From positions 434,001-498,000 of the forward strand of contig NZ_JAGTXM010000004.1 of assembly GCF_018252635.1 (NCBI RefSeq): a stretch of DNA of 64,000 bases, given 5' to 3'. The notes beneath the pieces were generated by a model that was not told the origin of the DNA, made no database searches, and worked only from the letters and a program-made list of their open reading frames with translations. This DNA comes from Citrobacter amalonaticus (GTDB lineage Bacteria > Pseudomonadota > Gammaproteobacteria > Enterobacterales > Enterobacteriaceae). Shown piece after piece: positions 56,211 through 64,000 of this stretch; positions within the stretch are counted from its first letter, which is position 1, and the number at the start of each line of letters is the position of its first letter. Position numbers and translations under genes: made by a program.

Positions 56211-59200
56211 ATGAACGTCAGCCGCAGAAAGTTTTTTAAAATCTGCGCGGGCGGTATGGCTGGAACAACAGTTGCTGCGCTGGGATTTACCCCCAAAATG
56301 GCACTGGCTCAATCGCGAAATTATAAACTGCTGCGCGCGAAAGAGATCCGAAACACCTGCACATACTGTTCCGTAGGTTGCGGGCTATTAATGTATAGCC
56401 TGGGAGATGGAGCAAAAAACGCCAAAGAAGCGCTTTATCATATCGAAGGGGATCCGGATCATCCGGTGAGCCGGGGCGCATTGTGTCCGAAGGGTGCCGG
56501 TCTGTTGGATTACATTCATAGCGAAAACCGCCTTCGTTACCCGGAATACCGCGCACCAGGTTCAGACAAATGGCAACGCATTAGCTGGGATGATGCGCTG
56601 ACCCGCATTGCAAAACTGATGAAAGCCGACCGCGACGCCAACTTTATCGAGAAAAATGAACAGGGCGTAACGGTAAACCGCTGGCTTTCCACGGGGATGC
56701 TCTGCGCCTCCGCTGCCAGTAATGAAACCGGCATGCTGACGCAAAAATTTGTGCGCTCACTGGGCATGCTGGCCGTAGACAACCAGGCGCGCGTCTGACA
56801 CGGACCAACGGTAGCAAGTCTTGCTCCAACATTTGGTCGCGGTGCGATGACCAACCACTGGGTTGATATCAAAAACGCGAACGTCGTGATGGTGATGGGC
56901 GGTAACGCCGCTGAGGCCCATCCAGTGGGTTTCCGCTGGGCGATGGAAGCGAAGAACAACAATGACGCCACGCTGATTGTTGTCGATCCCCGTTTTACCC
57001 GTACCGCGTCGGTTGCGGACATTTATGCGCCGATTCGCTCCGGCACGGACATTACGTTCCTGTCCGGTGTGCTGCGGTATCTGATTGAAAATAACCAGAT
57101 TAACGCCGAATACGTCCGCCATTACACCAACGCCAGCCTGCTGGTGCGGGATGATTTTACCTTTGATGACGGTTTATTCAGCGGTTATGACGCGAAAAAA
57201 CGGCAGTACGATAAGTCGTCCTGGAACTACCAGTTCGATGAAAACGGCTATGCCAAACGCGATGAAACTCTGACGCATCCTCGTTGCGTATGGAATCTGC
57301 TGAAACAGCACGTTTCCCGCTACACGCCGGACGTCGTCGAGAACATCTGCGGGACGCCGAAGGCTGACTTCCTGAAAGTGTGTGACGTGCTGGCCTCCAC
57401 CAGCGCGGCGGATCGTACCACCACGTTCCTGTATGCGCTGGGCTGGACGCAACATACCGTCGGGGCGCAGAACATCCGTACGATGGCGATGATTCAGTTG
57501 CTGCTCGGCAATATGGGGATGGCCGGCGGCGGCGTGAACGCCCTGCGCGGTCACTCCAATATTCAGGGGTTAACCGACCTCGGACTGCTTTCAACCAGCC
57601 TGCCTGGCTATCTGACGCTGCCGTCGGAAAAGCAGGGCGACTGGCAGACCTGGCTGAACGCCAACACGCCAAAAGCCACGCTGGCGGACCAGGTGAACTA
57701 CTGGAGCAACTATCCGAAGTTTGCCGTCAGCCTGATGAAATCGTTCTACGGCGATGATGCGCAGAAAGAGAATGACTGGGGCTTTGACTGGTTGCCGAAA
57801 TGGGATCAGGCCTACGACGTCATTAAATACTTCAACATGATGGATAGCGGGAAAGTCACCGGCTACATCTGTCAGGGCTTTAACCCGGTGGCGTCCTTCC
57901 CGGACAAAAACAAAGTGGTTCGCAGCCTGAGCAAGCTGAAGTATATGGTGGTGATCGATCCGCTGGTGACCGAAACCTCAACCTTCTGGCAGAACCACGG
58001 CGAGTCGAACGATGTCGATCCGGCGTCGATTCAGACCGAAGTGTTTCGTCTGCCGTCCACCTGTTTTGCTGAAGAAGATGGTTCTATCGCCAACTCCGGA
58101 CGCTGGCTACAGTGGCACTGGAAAGGGCAGGATGCGCCGGGTGAAGCGCGTAACGACGGCGAAATTCTGGCCGGGCTTTTCCATCGTCTGCGCGAGCTGT
58201 ACCGCACAGAGGGCGGGAAAGGCGTAGAGCCGCTACTGAAAATGCGCTGGGACTACAAACAGCCGGATCACCCAGAGTCAGAAGAGGTGGCGAAAGAGAA
58301 CAATGGTTATGCGTTGGCCGATCTCTATGACGCCAACGGTGTGCTGATTGCGAAGAAAGGGCAACTGCTCACCAGCTTCGCACAACTGCGTGATGACGGT
58401 ACGACCTCGTCTTCCTGCTGGATCTACACCGGTAGCTGGACGGAGAAAGGCAACCAGATGGCCAACCGCGACAATGCCGACCCGTCAGGGTTGGGCAATA
58501 CGCTGGGTTGGGCATGGGCATGGCCGCTCAACCGTCGCGTGCTGTATAACCGCGCCTCAGCGGATATCAACGGTAAGCCGTGGGATGCAAAACGCATGCT
58601 GATCCAGTGGGACGGGGCGAAATGGACGGGTAACGATATCCCGGACTTCAACACCGCGCCTCCAGGCAGCGCAACCGGGCCGTTTATCATGCAGCCGGAA
58701 GGGATGGGACGCCTGTTTGCCCTTGATAAACTGGCGGAAGGTCCGTTCCCGGAACACTACGAGCCGATGGAAACGCCGCTGGGCACTAACCCGCTGCATC
58801 CGAACGTGGTCTCCAGCCCGGTCGTGCGCATCTATGAAGATGACGTGCTGCGCTTAGGGAAGAAGGACGCGTTCCCGTATGTCGGAACGACCTATCGTCT
58901 GACCGAACACTTCCACACCTGGACCAAGCACGCGCTGTTGAACGCCATTGCGCAGCCGGAACAGTTTGTGGAAATCAGCGAAACGTTGGCTGCCGCCAAA
59001 GGCATTGGCAACGGCGACTACGTGAAGGTAAGCAGCAAGCGTGGATTCATTCGTGCGGTTGCGGTGGTGACACGTCGTCTGCGTACGCTGCACGTCAACG
59101 GTCAGCAGGTTGAAACCGTCGGGATCCCGCTGCACTGGGGCTTTGAGGGGGTGGCGCGAAAAGGCTATATCGCCAACACCCTGACGCCAAACGTCGGTGA

Positions 59201-59258
59201 TTCAAACTCGCAAACGCCGGAGTACAAAGCGTTTTTAGTTAACATCGAGAAGGCGTAA
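56211..59258 (+). CDS. fdnG: FdnG, formate dehydrogenase-N alpha subunit (selenocysteine protein)
   Basis: 1015 residues when TGA 56796-56798 is read as selenocysteine 196, the same length and position as in E. coli. The reading frame runs unbroken on both sides (ending DNQARV, resuming HGPTVASLAPTFGRGAM), so this is one gene, not two. A Tat signal, SRRKFFK, starts the protein. A [4Fe-4S] site follows (CTYCSVGCGLLMYS...GALCPKG). The enzyme oxidises formate to CO2 in the periplasm with Mo-bis-MGD and feeds electrons to nitrate reductase. FNR and NarL sites lie upstream. It is first gene of fdnGHI. Confidence 0.97.
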
Positions 59259-59270
59259 GGGGGCGAGCAT

Positions 59271-60155
59271 ATGTCTTTGGAAACGCAGGACATCATCAAA
59301 AAGTCCGCAACAAACGCGATCACGCCGCCGCCGCAGGCGCGTGATTACAAAGCCGAGGTCGCCAAGCTCATTGACGTCTCCTCCTGCGTGGGCTGCAAAG
59401 CCTGCCAGGTGGCCTGCTCTGAGTGGAACGACATCCGTGACGACGTAGGGCACTGCGTCGGGGTGTACGATAACCCCGCTGATCTCAGCGCCAAGTCCTG
59501 GACGGTGATGCGTTTTAGCGAAACTGAGCAGAACGGCAAACTGGAGTGGCTGATTCGTAAAGACGGCTGTATGCACTGTGAAGATCCGGGCTGCCTGAAG
59601 GCATGCCCGTCCGCGGGGGCGATCATCCAGTATGCCAACGGGATTGTCGATTTTCAGTCCGAACACTGCATTGGCTGCGGCTACTGCATTGCCGGGTGTC
59701 CGTTTAATATTCCGCGCCTCAATAAAGAGGACAACCGTGTTTATAAATGTACACTCTGTGTCGATCGCGTCAGCGTGGGCCAGGAACCGGCCTGTGTCAA
59801 AACCTGTCCGACCGGGGCGATTCATTTCGGCACCAAACAAGAGATGCTGGAAATGGGCGAGCAGCGCGTCGCGAAGCTGAAAGCGCGCGGCTACGAACAT
59901 GCCGGCGTCTATAACCCACAGGGCGTCGGCGGTACGCATGTGATGTATGTCCTGCATCACGCGAATCAGCCGGAGCTCTACCACGGTTTACCGAACGAGC
60001 CGAAAGTCGACACCTCTATCAATCTGTGGAAAGGGGCGCTCAAGCCACTGGCGGCCGCCGGATTTATCGCTACCTTTGCCGGGCTGATCTATCACTACAT
60101 CGGTATAGGCCCGAATAAAGAAGTGGACGATGACGAGGAGGACCATCATGAGTAA
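59271..60155 (+). CDS. fdnH: FdnH, formate dehydrogenase-N beta subunit
   Basis: 294 residues. Four [4Fe-4S] groups are visible: [40 protein letters not shown] and [22 protein letters not shown] single C-terminal transmembrane helix ([21 protein letters not shown]) anchors it. It passes electrons from FdnG to the heme subunit FdnI. It starts 12 bp after fdnG and overlaps fdnI by 8 nt. Confidence 0.97.
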   Translation: MSLETQDIIKKSATNAITPPPQARDYKAEVAKLIDVSSCVGCKACQVACSEWNDIRDDVGHCVGVYDNPADLSAKSWTVMRFSETEQNGKLEWLIRKDGCMHCEDPGCLKACPSAGAIIQYANGIVDFQSEHCIGCGYCIAGCPFNIPRLNKEDNRVYKCTLCVDRVSVGQEPACVKTCPTGAIHFGTKQEMLEMGEQRVAKLKARGYEHAGVYNPQGVGGTHVMYVLHHANQPELYHGLPNEPKVDTSINLWKGALKPLAAAGFIATFAGLIYHYIGIGPNKEVDDDEEDHHE

Positions 60156-60804
60156 GTCGAAAATGATTGTGCGCACGAAGTTCATCGATCGCGCCTGTCA
60201 CTGGACGGTGGTGATTTGCTTCTTCCTGGTGGCGCTGTCGGGGATTTCATTTTTCTTCCCGACGCTGCAATGGCTGACGCAAACTTTCGGTACGCCGCAG
60301 ATGGGACGCATTTTGCATCCGTTCTTTGGCGTTGCGATCTTCATCGCGCTGATGTTCATGTTTGTCCGCTTCGTTCACCACAACATCCCGGATAAGAAAG
60401 ACCTTCCGTGGCTGAAAAACATTGTCGAAGTGCTGAAAGGCAACGAACACAAAGTGGCGGATGTCGGCAAATATAACGCCGGACAGAAGATGATGTTCTG
60501 GTCGATCATGAGCATGATTTTCGTGCTGCTGGTGACCGGCGTGATTATCTGGCGTCCCTATTTTGCGCAGTACTTCCCGATGCAGGTGGTGCGTTACAGT
60601 CTGCTGATCCACGCGGCGGCAGGGATCATTCTGATCCACGCCATCCTCATTCATATGTATATGGCATTTTGGGTGAAAGGATCGATTAAAGGGATGGTTG
60701 AAGGGAAGGTGAGTCGCCGCTGGGCGAAGAAACACCACCCGCGCTGGTACCGTGACATCGAGAAGGCAGAAGCGAAAAAAGAGAGTGAAGAAGGATTAAA
60801 TTAA
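60148..60804 (+). CDS. fdnI: FdnI, formate dehydrogenase-N gamma subunit (cytochrome b556)
   Basis: 218 residues with four transmembrane helices. Heme-ligating His candidates are in [27 protein letters not shown] and [23 protein letters not shown]. It reduces menaquinone with electrons from formate. ATG 60148 (after GAGGAGGA) is chosen over the in-frame start at 60130. It is followed by a strong terminator. Confidence 0.96.
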   Translation: MSKSKMIVRTKFIDRACHWTVVICFFLVALSGISFFFPTLQWLTQTFGTPQMGRILHPFFGVAIFIALMFMFVRFVHHNIPDKKDLPWLKNIVEVLKGNEHKVADVGKYNAGQKMMFWSIMSMIFVLLVTGVIIWRPYFAQYFPMQVVRYSLLIHAAAGIILIHAILIHMYMAFWVKGSIKGMVEGKVSRRWAKKHHPRWYRDIEKAEAKKESEEGLN

Positions 60805-60820
60805 TACTTTCTTTACCGAC

Positions 60821-60852
60821 AAGGCGCTACAACGGTAGCGCCTTTTTTTTTG
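60821..60852 (+). terminator. terminator of the fdnGHI operon
   Basis: AAGGCGCTAC pairs with GGTAGCGCCTT (1-nt offset, small AAC loop), followed by a long T tract. Confidence 0.92.
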
Positions 60853-60929
60853 CCATAAAAACGTCATGAGACTGTCATCGTCCAAACGTAACGTGTTGTC
60901 TTCACAAATAACCGAAGAGTTAACCGACA

Positions 60930-61532
60930 ATGCATCTGGTCAAAAAATTGCTCGCTGTGAGCGTACTTCTTTCCGCGTCAGTTCAGGCGCAGAACGTCCT
61001 CGAGTTTCCACAACCGGAGAACAATCCTGAAGAATTTTATGCCGTGACGGAAATCCCGGCTGGCGGGATCATTAAATATGAAACCGACGCTAAAACCGGG
61101 TTTATCTTCGCGGACCGCTTTCAGTCAATGCCGGTTGCCTATCCGGCAAACTACGGCTCGCTGACCCAGTCGCTGGCAGGTGATGGCGATCCGCTGGATG
61201 TGATTTTCTACACCCGTGCCCCGATGGCACCAGGAACGCTGATTAAACTGCGTGCGATTGGTGTACTGAAGATGATTGATGGTGGCGAGAAGGATGACAA
61301 AATTGTGGCGGTTCCAGCCAGTAAAATTGATCCTACGTATGACGACATCAAGGAACTGGCCGACCTGCCTGAAATTGAGGTTCAGCGCCTGGAATCGTTC
61401 TTTCGCGTCTACAAAGAATTACCGGAAGGACGTAAGAAAGTGGAGCTGAACGGCTTTAATGATGCAGCGACCGCAAAGCAGGAAATCAAACAGGCATGGG
61501 ACGCCTGGAAAGCGAAAAAAACTCAGCAATAA
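60930..61532 (+). CDS. exported family-I inorganic pyrophosphatase
   Basis: 200 residues. A signal peptide (MHLVKKLLAVSVLLSASVQA) precedes a family-I soluble pyrophosphatase of about 180 residues. The signature DGDPLDVI (about residues 88-95), KYETDAKTGFIFADRF and YPANYG all fit E. coli Ppa. It should hydrolyse pyrophosphate with Mg2+. An exported version is unusual, since the known Ppa is cytoplasmic. The ATG has only a weak ribosome site. It is not part of the fdn operon (strong terminator between). The next genes are on the other strand. Confidence 0.82.
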   Translation: MHLVKKLLAVSVLLSASVQAQNVLEFPQPENNPEEFYAVTEIPAGGIIKYETDAKTGFIFADRFQSMPVAYPANYGSLTQSLAGDGDPLDVIFYTRAPMAPGTLIKLRAIGVLKMIDGGEKDDKIVAVPASKIDPTYDDIKELADLPEIEVQRLESFFRVYKELPEGRKKVELNGFNDAATAKQEIKQAWDAWKAKKTQQ

Positions 61533-61540
61533 GTGATTTT

Positions 61541-61565
61541 GCCGGACGGCGTTTGCCAGTCCGGC
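61541..61565. repeat. REP-like hairpin
   Basis: GCCGGAC (61541-61547) and GTCCGGC (61559-61565) flank GGCGTTTGCCA, the usual REP layout, between the convergent pyrophosphatase and higA genes. Confidence 0.65.
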
Positions 61566-61576
61566 TGTCAACGCGA

Positions 61577-61861
61577 TTACTGCACCGCCAGACGCCGCAG
61601 GTGAGAGATATCCACGCTTTTTTGCGCTTGCGCCAGACTCCAGGTATTTTGCAGATTTAGCCACATCTCCGGAGAGCTGCCGATCACCACCGAAAGTTTG
61701 ATCGCCATTTCCGGGGTGAGGGCGGCTTTGCCCGTGAGTAACCGACTTGCCGTTGAGGGCGCAATCTCCATTGCTCTGGCAAATTCACGCAAACTGACGT
61801 TCAGTTCGTCCAGCGCTTCCTGAATGATATCCCCGGGGCGGGGATGATTCGCCATTTTCAT
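61577..61861 (-). CDS. higA: HigA-type antitoxin (YddM)
   Basis: 94 residues with an XRE helix-turn-helix ([39 protein letters not shown], about 22-60), close to E. coli YddM and the VapI/HigA antitoxins. HigA neutralises the toxin and represses its own promoter. The ATG overlaps the higB stop by one base (TGATG). The toxin gene comes first, as normal for higBA. Confidence 0.9.
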   Translation of the reverse strand: MKMANHPRPGDIIQEALDELNVSLREFARAMEIAPSTASRLLTGKAALTPEMAIKLSVVIGSSPEMWLNLQNTWSLAQAQKSVDISHLRRLAVQ

Positions 61862-62133
61862 CAGTGATAATCCTCGTAATCCAGAATGTACGCATCGCCA
61901 TTGACGAATTCAAACGTCATACGCCAGTTGCCTGAAACCGATATTGACCAGACGCCATCGCGATCGCCGCTCAGAGGATGCAGTCGGTAACCGGGCATGT
62001 TGATATCGTTCACGCAGCCTGCGGCGTCAATCACGGCGAGGCGGTGTCGCAAACGTTTGACGTGCTTTGCCAGCACGCTTGACGTTTTACCGTGAAGAAA
62101 CAGGTCGCGTAATCCCTTGTGCCGGAAGTTCAT
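61861..62133 (-). CDS. higB: HigB-type toxin (RelE fold ribosome-dependent RNase)
   Basis: 90 residues with RelE-superfamily features: [15 protein letters not shown], the basic [46 protein letters not shown] (residues about 47-76; basic and aromatic residues line the active surface) and the C-terminal DYEDYH. HigB toxins cut mRNA at the ribosome. ATG 62133 has AAGGA 6 nt before it; the upstream start at 62148 is less likely. It forms an operon with higA. Confidence 0.9.
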   Translation of the reverse strand: MNFRHKGLRDLFLHGKTSSVLAKHVKRLRHRLAVIDAAGCVNDINMPGYRLHPLSGDRDGVWSISVSGNWRMTFEFVNGDAYILDYEDYH

Positions 62134-62284
62134 GATCATCCTTTCCACCTCGTTCCTTCTTGAGGAACAGTAGCATTATGTTCCGTTCGGCGCAACAATT
62201 TTCGCCATCGCGTGTGCGATTGTCTGGCGAAATGAAGAAAGAGAAAAGGAGAGGGGATGAATACTGGAAAGCGCTACGCAAATT

Positions 62285-62310
62285 GCCCGGCAAACCTCGC
62301 GTTGCCGGGC
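62285..62310 (-). terminator. terminator of the ABC-F gene
   Basis: GCCCGGCAA (62285-62293) pairs with TTGCCGGGC (62302-62310) just after the minus-strand stop. The T tract is short. Confidence 0.7.
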
Positions 62311-62318
62311 ATTGAGGG

Positions 62319-64000
62319 TTAAAGACGCGTGAGGATGTCGTCTATCTCTTTACGCCACTGAGCCTGCAACTGCGGCTTCTGGTGCCTGGGTTTACGGGCC
62401 AGATCCTCCGCCAGACGTTGTTCTAGTACCAGCAGTTTTTCCAGCAGGTGCTCCTCGTCGACATGTTCTGCGACAGGCGGAGCGCCATCATTCACATCCA
62501 CCGCAGAGCGTTCCTCCGTGGTTTGGCGTATACGGGCATAGACCGTTTCCAGATCGTGCCATTCGCTCAGTTCACCCTCGTCAATAAACCAGAACCGATT
62601 GCAGCTCTGGCTGATGAGTTGACGATCGTGACTGACCAGCAGCACGCCGCCTTCAAAGGTTTGCAGGGTCTGCGCCAGCGCCTCTTTCCCTTCCATATCC
62701 AGATGGTTGGTCGGTTCATCCAGCATCAGCAGGCTATAGCGCGCCAGCGACAGGCCGACGAACAGTAAACGAGAGCGCTCGCCGCCGCTTAACGTACTGA
62801 CCGATTGCGCATGGCGTATCCACGGGAAGCCCGCGCTAATCAGCGCCATTTTGCGAATATCCGGTTGCGGGGCGAACGGCTCAAGGGCGTCAAACAACGA
62901 CGCGTCATCCGGTAGTTGATGCAGCGTCTGATCGTAGTAGCCCAGCGTTACGCGAGGGTGGAGACGCAGCGAATCTGACGCCTGTTCCGTCTGATAATGC
63001 TGCCAGATCAGTTTTAACAGCGACGATTTTCCGCAACCGTTGCGACCGACGATCGCCACCCGATCGCCGCTTTTCAGACGGCAGCCCGCAATGGTAAACA
63101 GCGTCGGCGCGTCTGGGGTAGGCATGACCGACAGGTGCGATAATTCCAGCAGACGGTCTGCTCGTAGTGCGTCTCCTTGTAATGTTAGTGACCACTGACT
63201 TCCTGCGCTCAGATCCGTTTGACTCTCCTTCAGACGTAACACCTGTTTTTCCATTTGCTTCGCTTTGCGCGACAGATCTTCGTTATCATACACCCGGCCC
63301 CAGGTTGCCAGCCGTTTAGCACTGGCGGTGACGCGATCGATCTCTTTTTGCTCCGCCTTATGGCGCAACGCATCACTGGCATCGCGTTCAACCAGCGCCT
63401 GACGGGCCTTGTTGCAGGGTAACGCAAAGGTATGCAGGGTGCGATCGCGTAAGATCCACGTGCCGTTCGTGATCGCATCCAGCAACTGCGGATCGTGGGA
63501 AACGACCACAAAACTCCCTGACCAGTTCTGTAGAAACTGTTCCAGCCACAGTAAGGTCGGCAAATCCAGGTGGTTGCCAGGTTCGTCAAGCAGCAGGAGA
63601 TCGGGCTGGCGCATCAGCGCACGGGCCAGCAGTAAACGCGTATGCTGGCCGCCACTCAGGGTTTGCGCAGTTAATTGCCGATCCTGAAAACTGAAGCCCA
63701 TTTGCGCAAGTAACGCCTCGACCTGCCAAAGCTGGCTGGCCCGTTCGTGTTCTGGAAGTTGTACCAGAACGGCGTCCTGTAACGTCAGCGGCAGGATCGC
63801 GTCGGGCAAGTGCTGCTCGACACGGGCGAGATGGCAGTGGTTCGCTAGTGCCAGGGTGCCGCTGGTCGGGGCAATCGAACCATCGAGAACTTTCAACAGC
63901 GTGCTTTTACCGCAGCCGTTGTAGCCGATAAGCCCAATGCGATCGCCTTTTTTCAGGGTAAACGTCAGATCGTCGAAAAGCGTGCCGAACGCGGTATCAA
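62319..64000 (-). CDS. ABC-F ATPase, partial (N-terminus beyond the window)
   Basis: The frame stays open to the right edge, so at least 560 codons are present and the start is missing. It has two ATP-binding cassettes. The first has its Walker A near 63920 (GYNGCGKST), then LSGGQHTRLLLARAL and LLLDEPGNHLD. A charged linker (VTASAKRLATWGRVYDN...MEKQVLRLK) leads to the second, with VGRNGCGKSSLLKL, LSGGERSRLLF and LMLDEPTNHLD. A glutamine-rich C-terminal tail ends it. There are no membrane helices. ABC-F proteins act on ribosomes in translation control or antibiotic protection. It is not identical to E. coli Uup, EttA, YbiT or YheS as I remember them, so the role is open. An in-frame TTG near 63896 is not the start, since Walker A lies upstream of it. 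Confidence 0.85.
   Translation of the reverse strand, partial: DTAFGTLFDDLTFTLKKGDRIGLIGYNGCGKSTLLKVLDGSIAPTSGTLALANHCHLARVEQHLPDAILPLTLQDAVLVQLPEHERASQLWQVEALLAQMGFSFQDRQLTAQTLSGGQHTRLLLARALMRQPDLLLLDEPGNHLDLPTLLWLEQFLQNWSGSFVVVSHDPQLLDAITNGTWILRDRTLHTFALPCNKARQALVERDASDALRHKAEQKEIDRVTASAKRLATWGRVYDNEDLSRKAKQMEKQVLRLKESQTDLSAGSQWSLTLQGDALRADRLLELSHLSVMPTPDAPTLFTIAGCRLKSGDRVAIVGRNGCGKSSLLKLIWQHYQTEQASDSLRLHPRVTLGYYDQTLHQLPDDASLFDALEPFAPQPDIRKMALISAGFPWIRHAQSVSTLSGGERSRLLFVGLSLARYSLLMLDEPTNHLDMEGKEALAQTLQTFEGGVLLVSHDRQLISQSCNRFWFIDEGELSEWHDLETVYARIRQTTEERSAVDVNDGAPPVAEHVDEEHLLEKLLVLEQRLAEDLARKPRHQKPQLQAQWRKEIDDILTRL

Noticed and set aside
56847-59258. Separate formate dehydrogenase gene starting at MTNHWVD
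   Set aside because: It is the second part of fdnG after the selenocysteine TGA at 56796-56798; the frame is continuous.
1-64000. tRNA, rRNA, CRISPR array, prophage or intact insertion sequence
   Set aside because: I looked for tRNA-like cloverleafs, regularly spaced repeats, transposase and integrase motifs and found none that I could support.

Overview
The window is a stretch of enterobacterial chromosome, about 52-54% GC by eye. Gene content and order fit a Citrobacter-like relative of Escherichia coli and Salmonella; this is inferred from remembered sequences, and the species is not determined. The backbone follows the E. coli order patD - yncL - ortT - ydcY - ydcZ - mnaT - curA - mcbR - yncD - yncE - ansP - yncG - pptA - yddH - nhoA - yddE - narVWYZ - narU - yddG - fdnGHI - yddM (higA). 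Several genes link it to Salmonella instead: srfABC, smvR/smvA and an OmpD-type porin beside yddG.

Region by region: 1-1.2 kb holds the end of patD and small genes (an ABM-like protein, yncL, ortT). 1.2-7.7 kb is the srfABC operon. 7.9-9.8 kb has an orphan DppA-like binding protein and ydcY. 9.8-17 kb has ydcZ-mnaT, an XRE-cupin regulator, curA, mcbR and the divergent iron-linked pair yncD/yncE with a Fur-box-like site between them. 17-21.3 kb has ansP, an Aer-like receptor and yncG. 21.3-25.3 kb is a talarate/galactarate catabolic module (transporter, dehydratase, LacI-type regulator) with two near-identical operator-like repeats. 25.3-30.6 kb has pptA, a periplasmic alkyl-sulfatase homologue, a DUF4406-like gene divergent from a DeoR regulator, yddH and nhoA. 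30.6-34.9 kb has a large autotransporter and yddE. 35-43.2 kb is the second nitrate reductase (narZYWV) with narU.

43.4-53 kb is the most unusual part. A complete benzoate-to-muconolactone pathway (IclR-type regulator, catBCA, benABCD) sits exactly between the TetR repressor gene smvR and the multidrug efflux gene smvA, which I recall as neighbours in Salmonella. Matching palindromes at both outer edges look like SmvR operators. A large inverted repeat between the IclR gene and catB looks like the operator of the catabolic operon.

53-64 kb has a GFA-family protein, an OmpD-type porin, yddG, the selenocysteine-containing formate dehydrogenase-N operon fdnGHI with FNR and NarL sites, a secreted family-I pyrophosphatase, a higBA toxin-antitoxin pair and an ABC-F ATPase cut by the window edge. 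Functionally the window combines anaerobic respiration (formate to nitrate), sugar-acid and aromatic catabolism, iron-linked outer-membrane uptake, drug efflux and envelope proteins. I saw no rRNA, tRNA, CRISPR array, prophage or intact insertion sequence.
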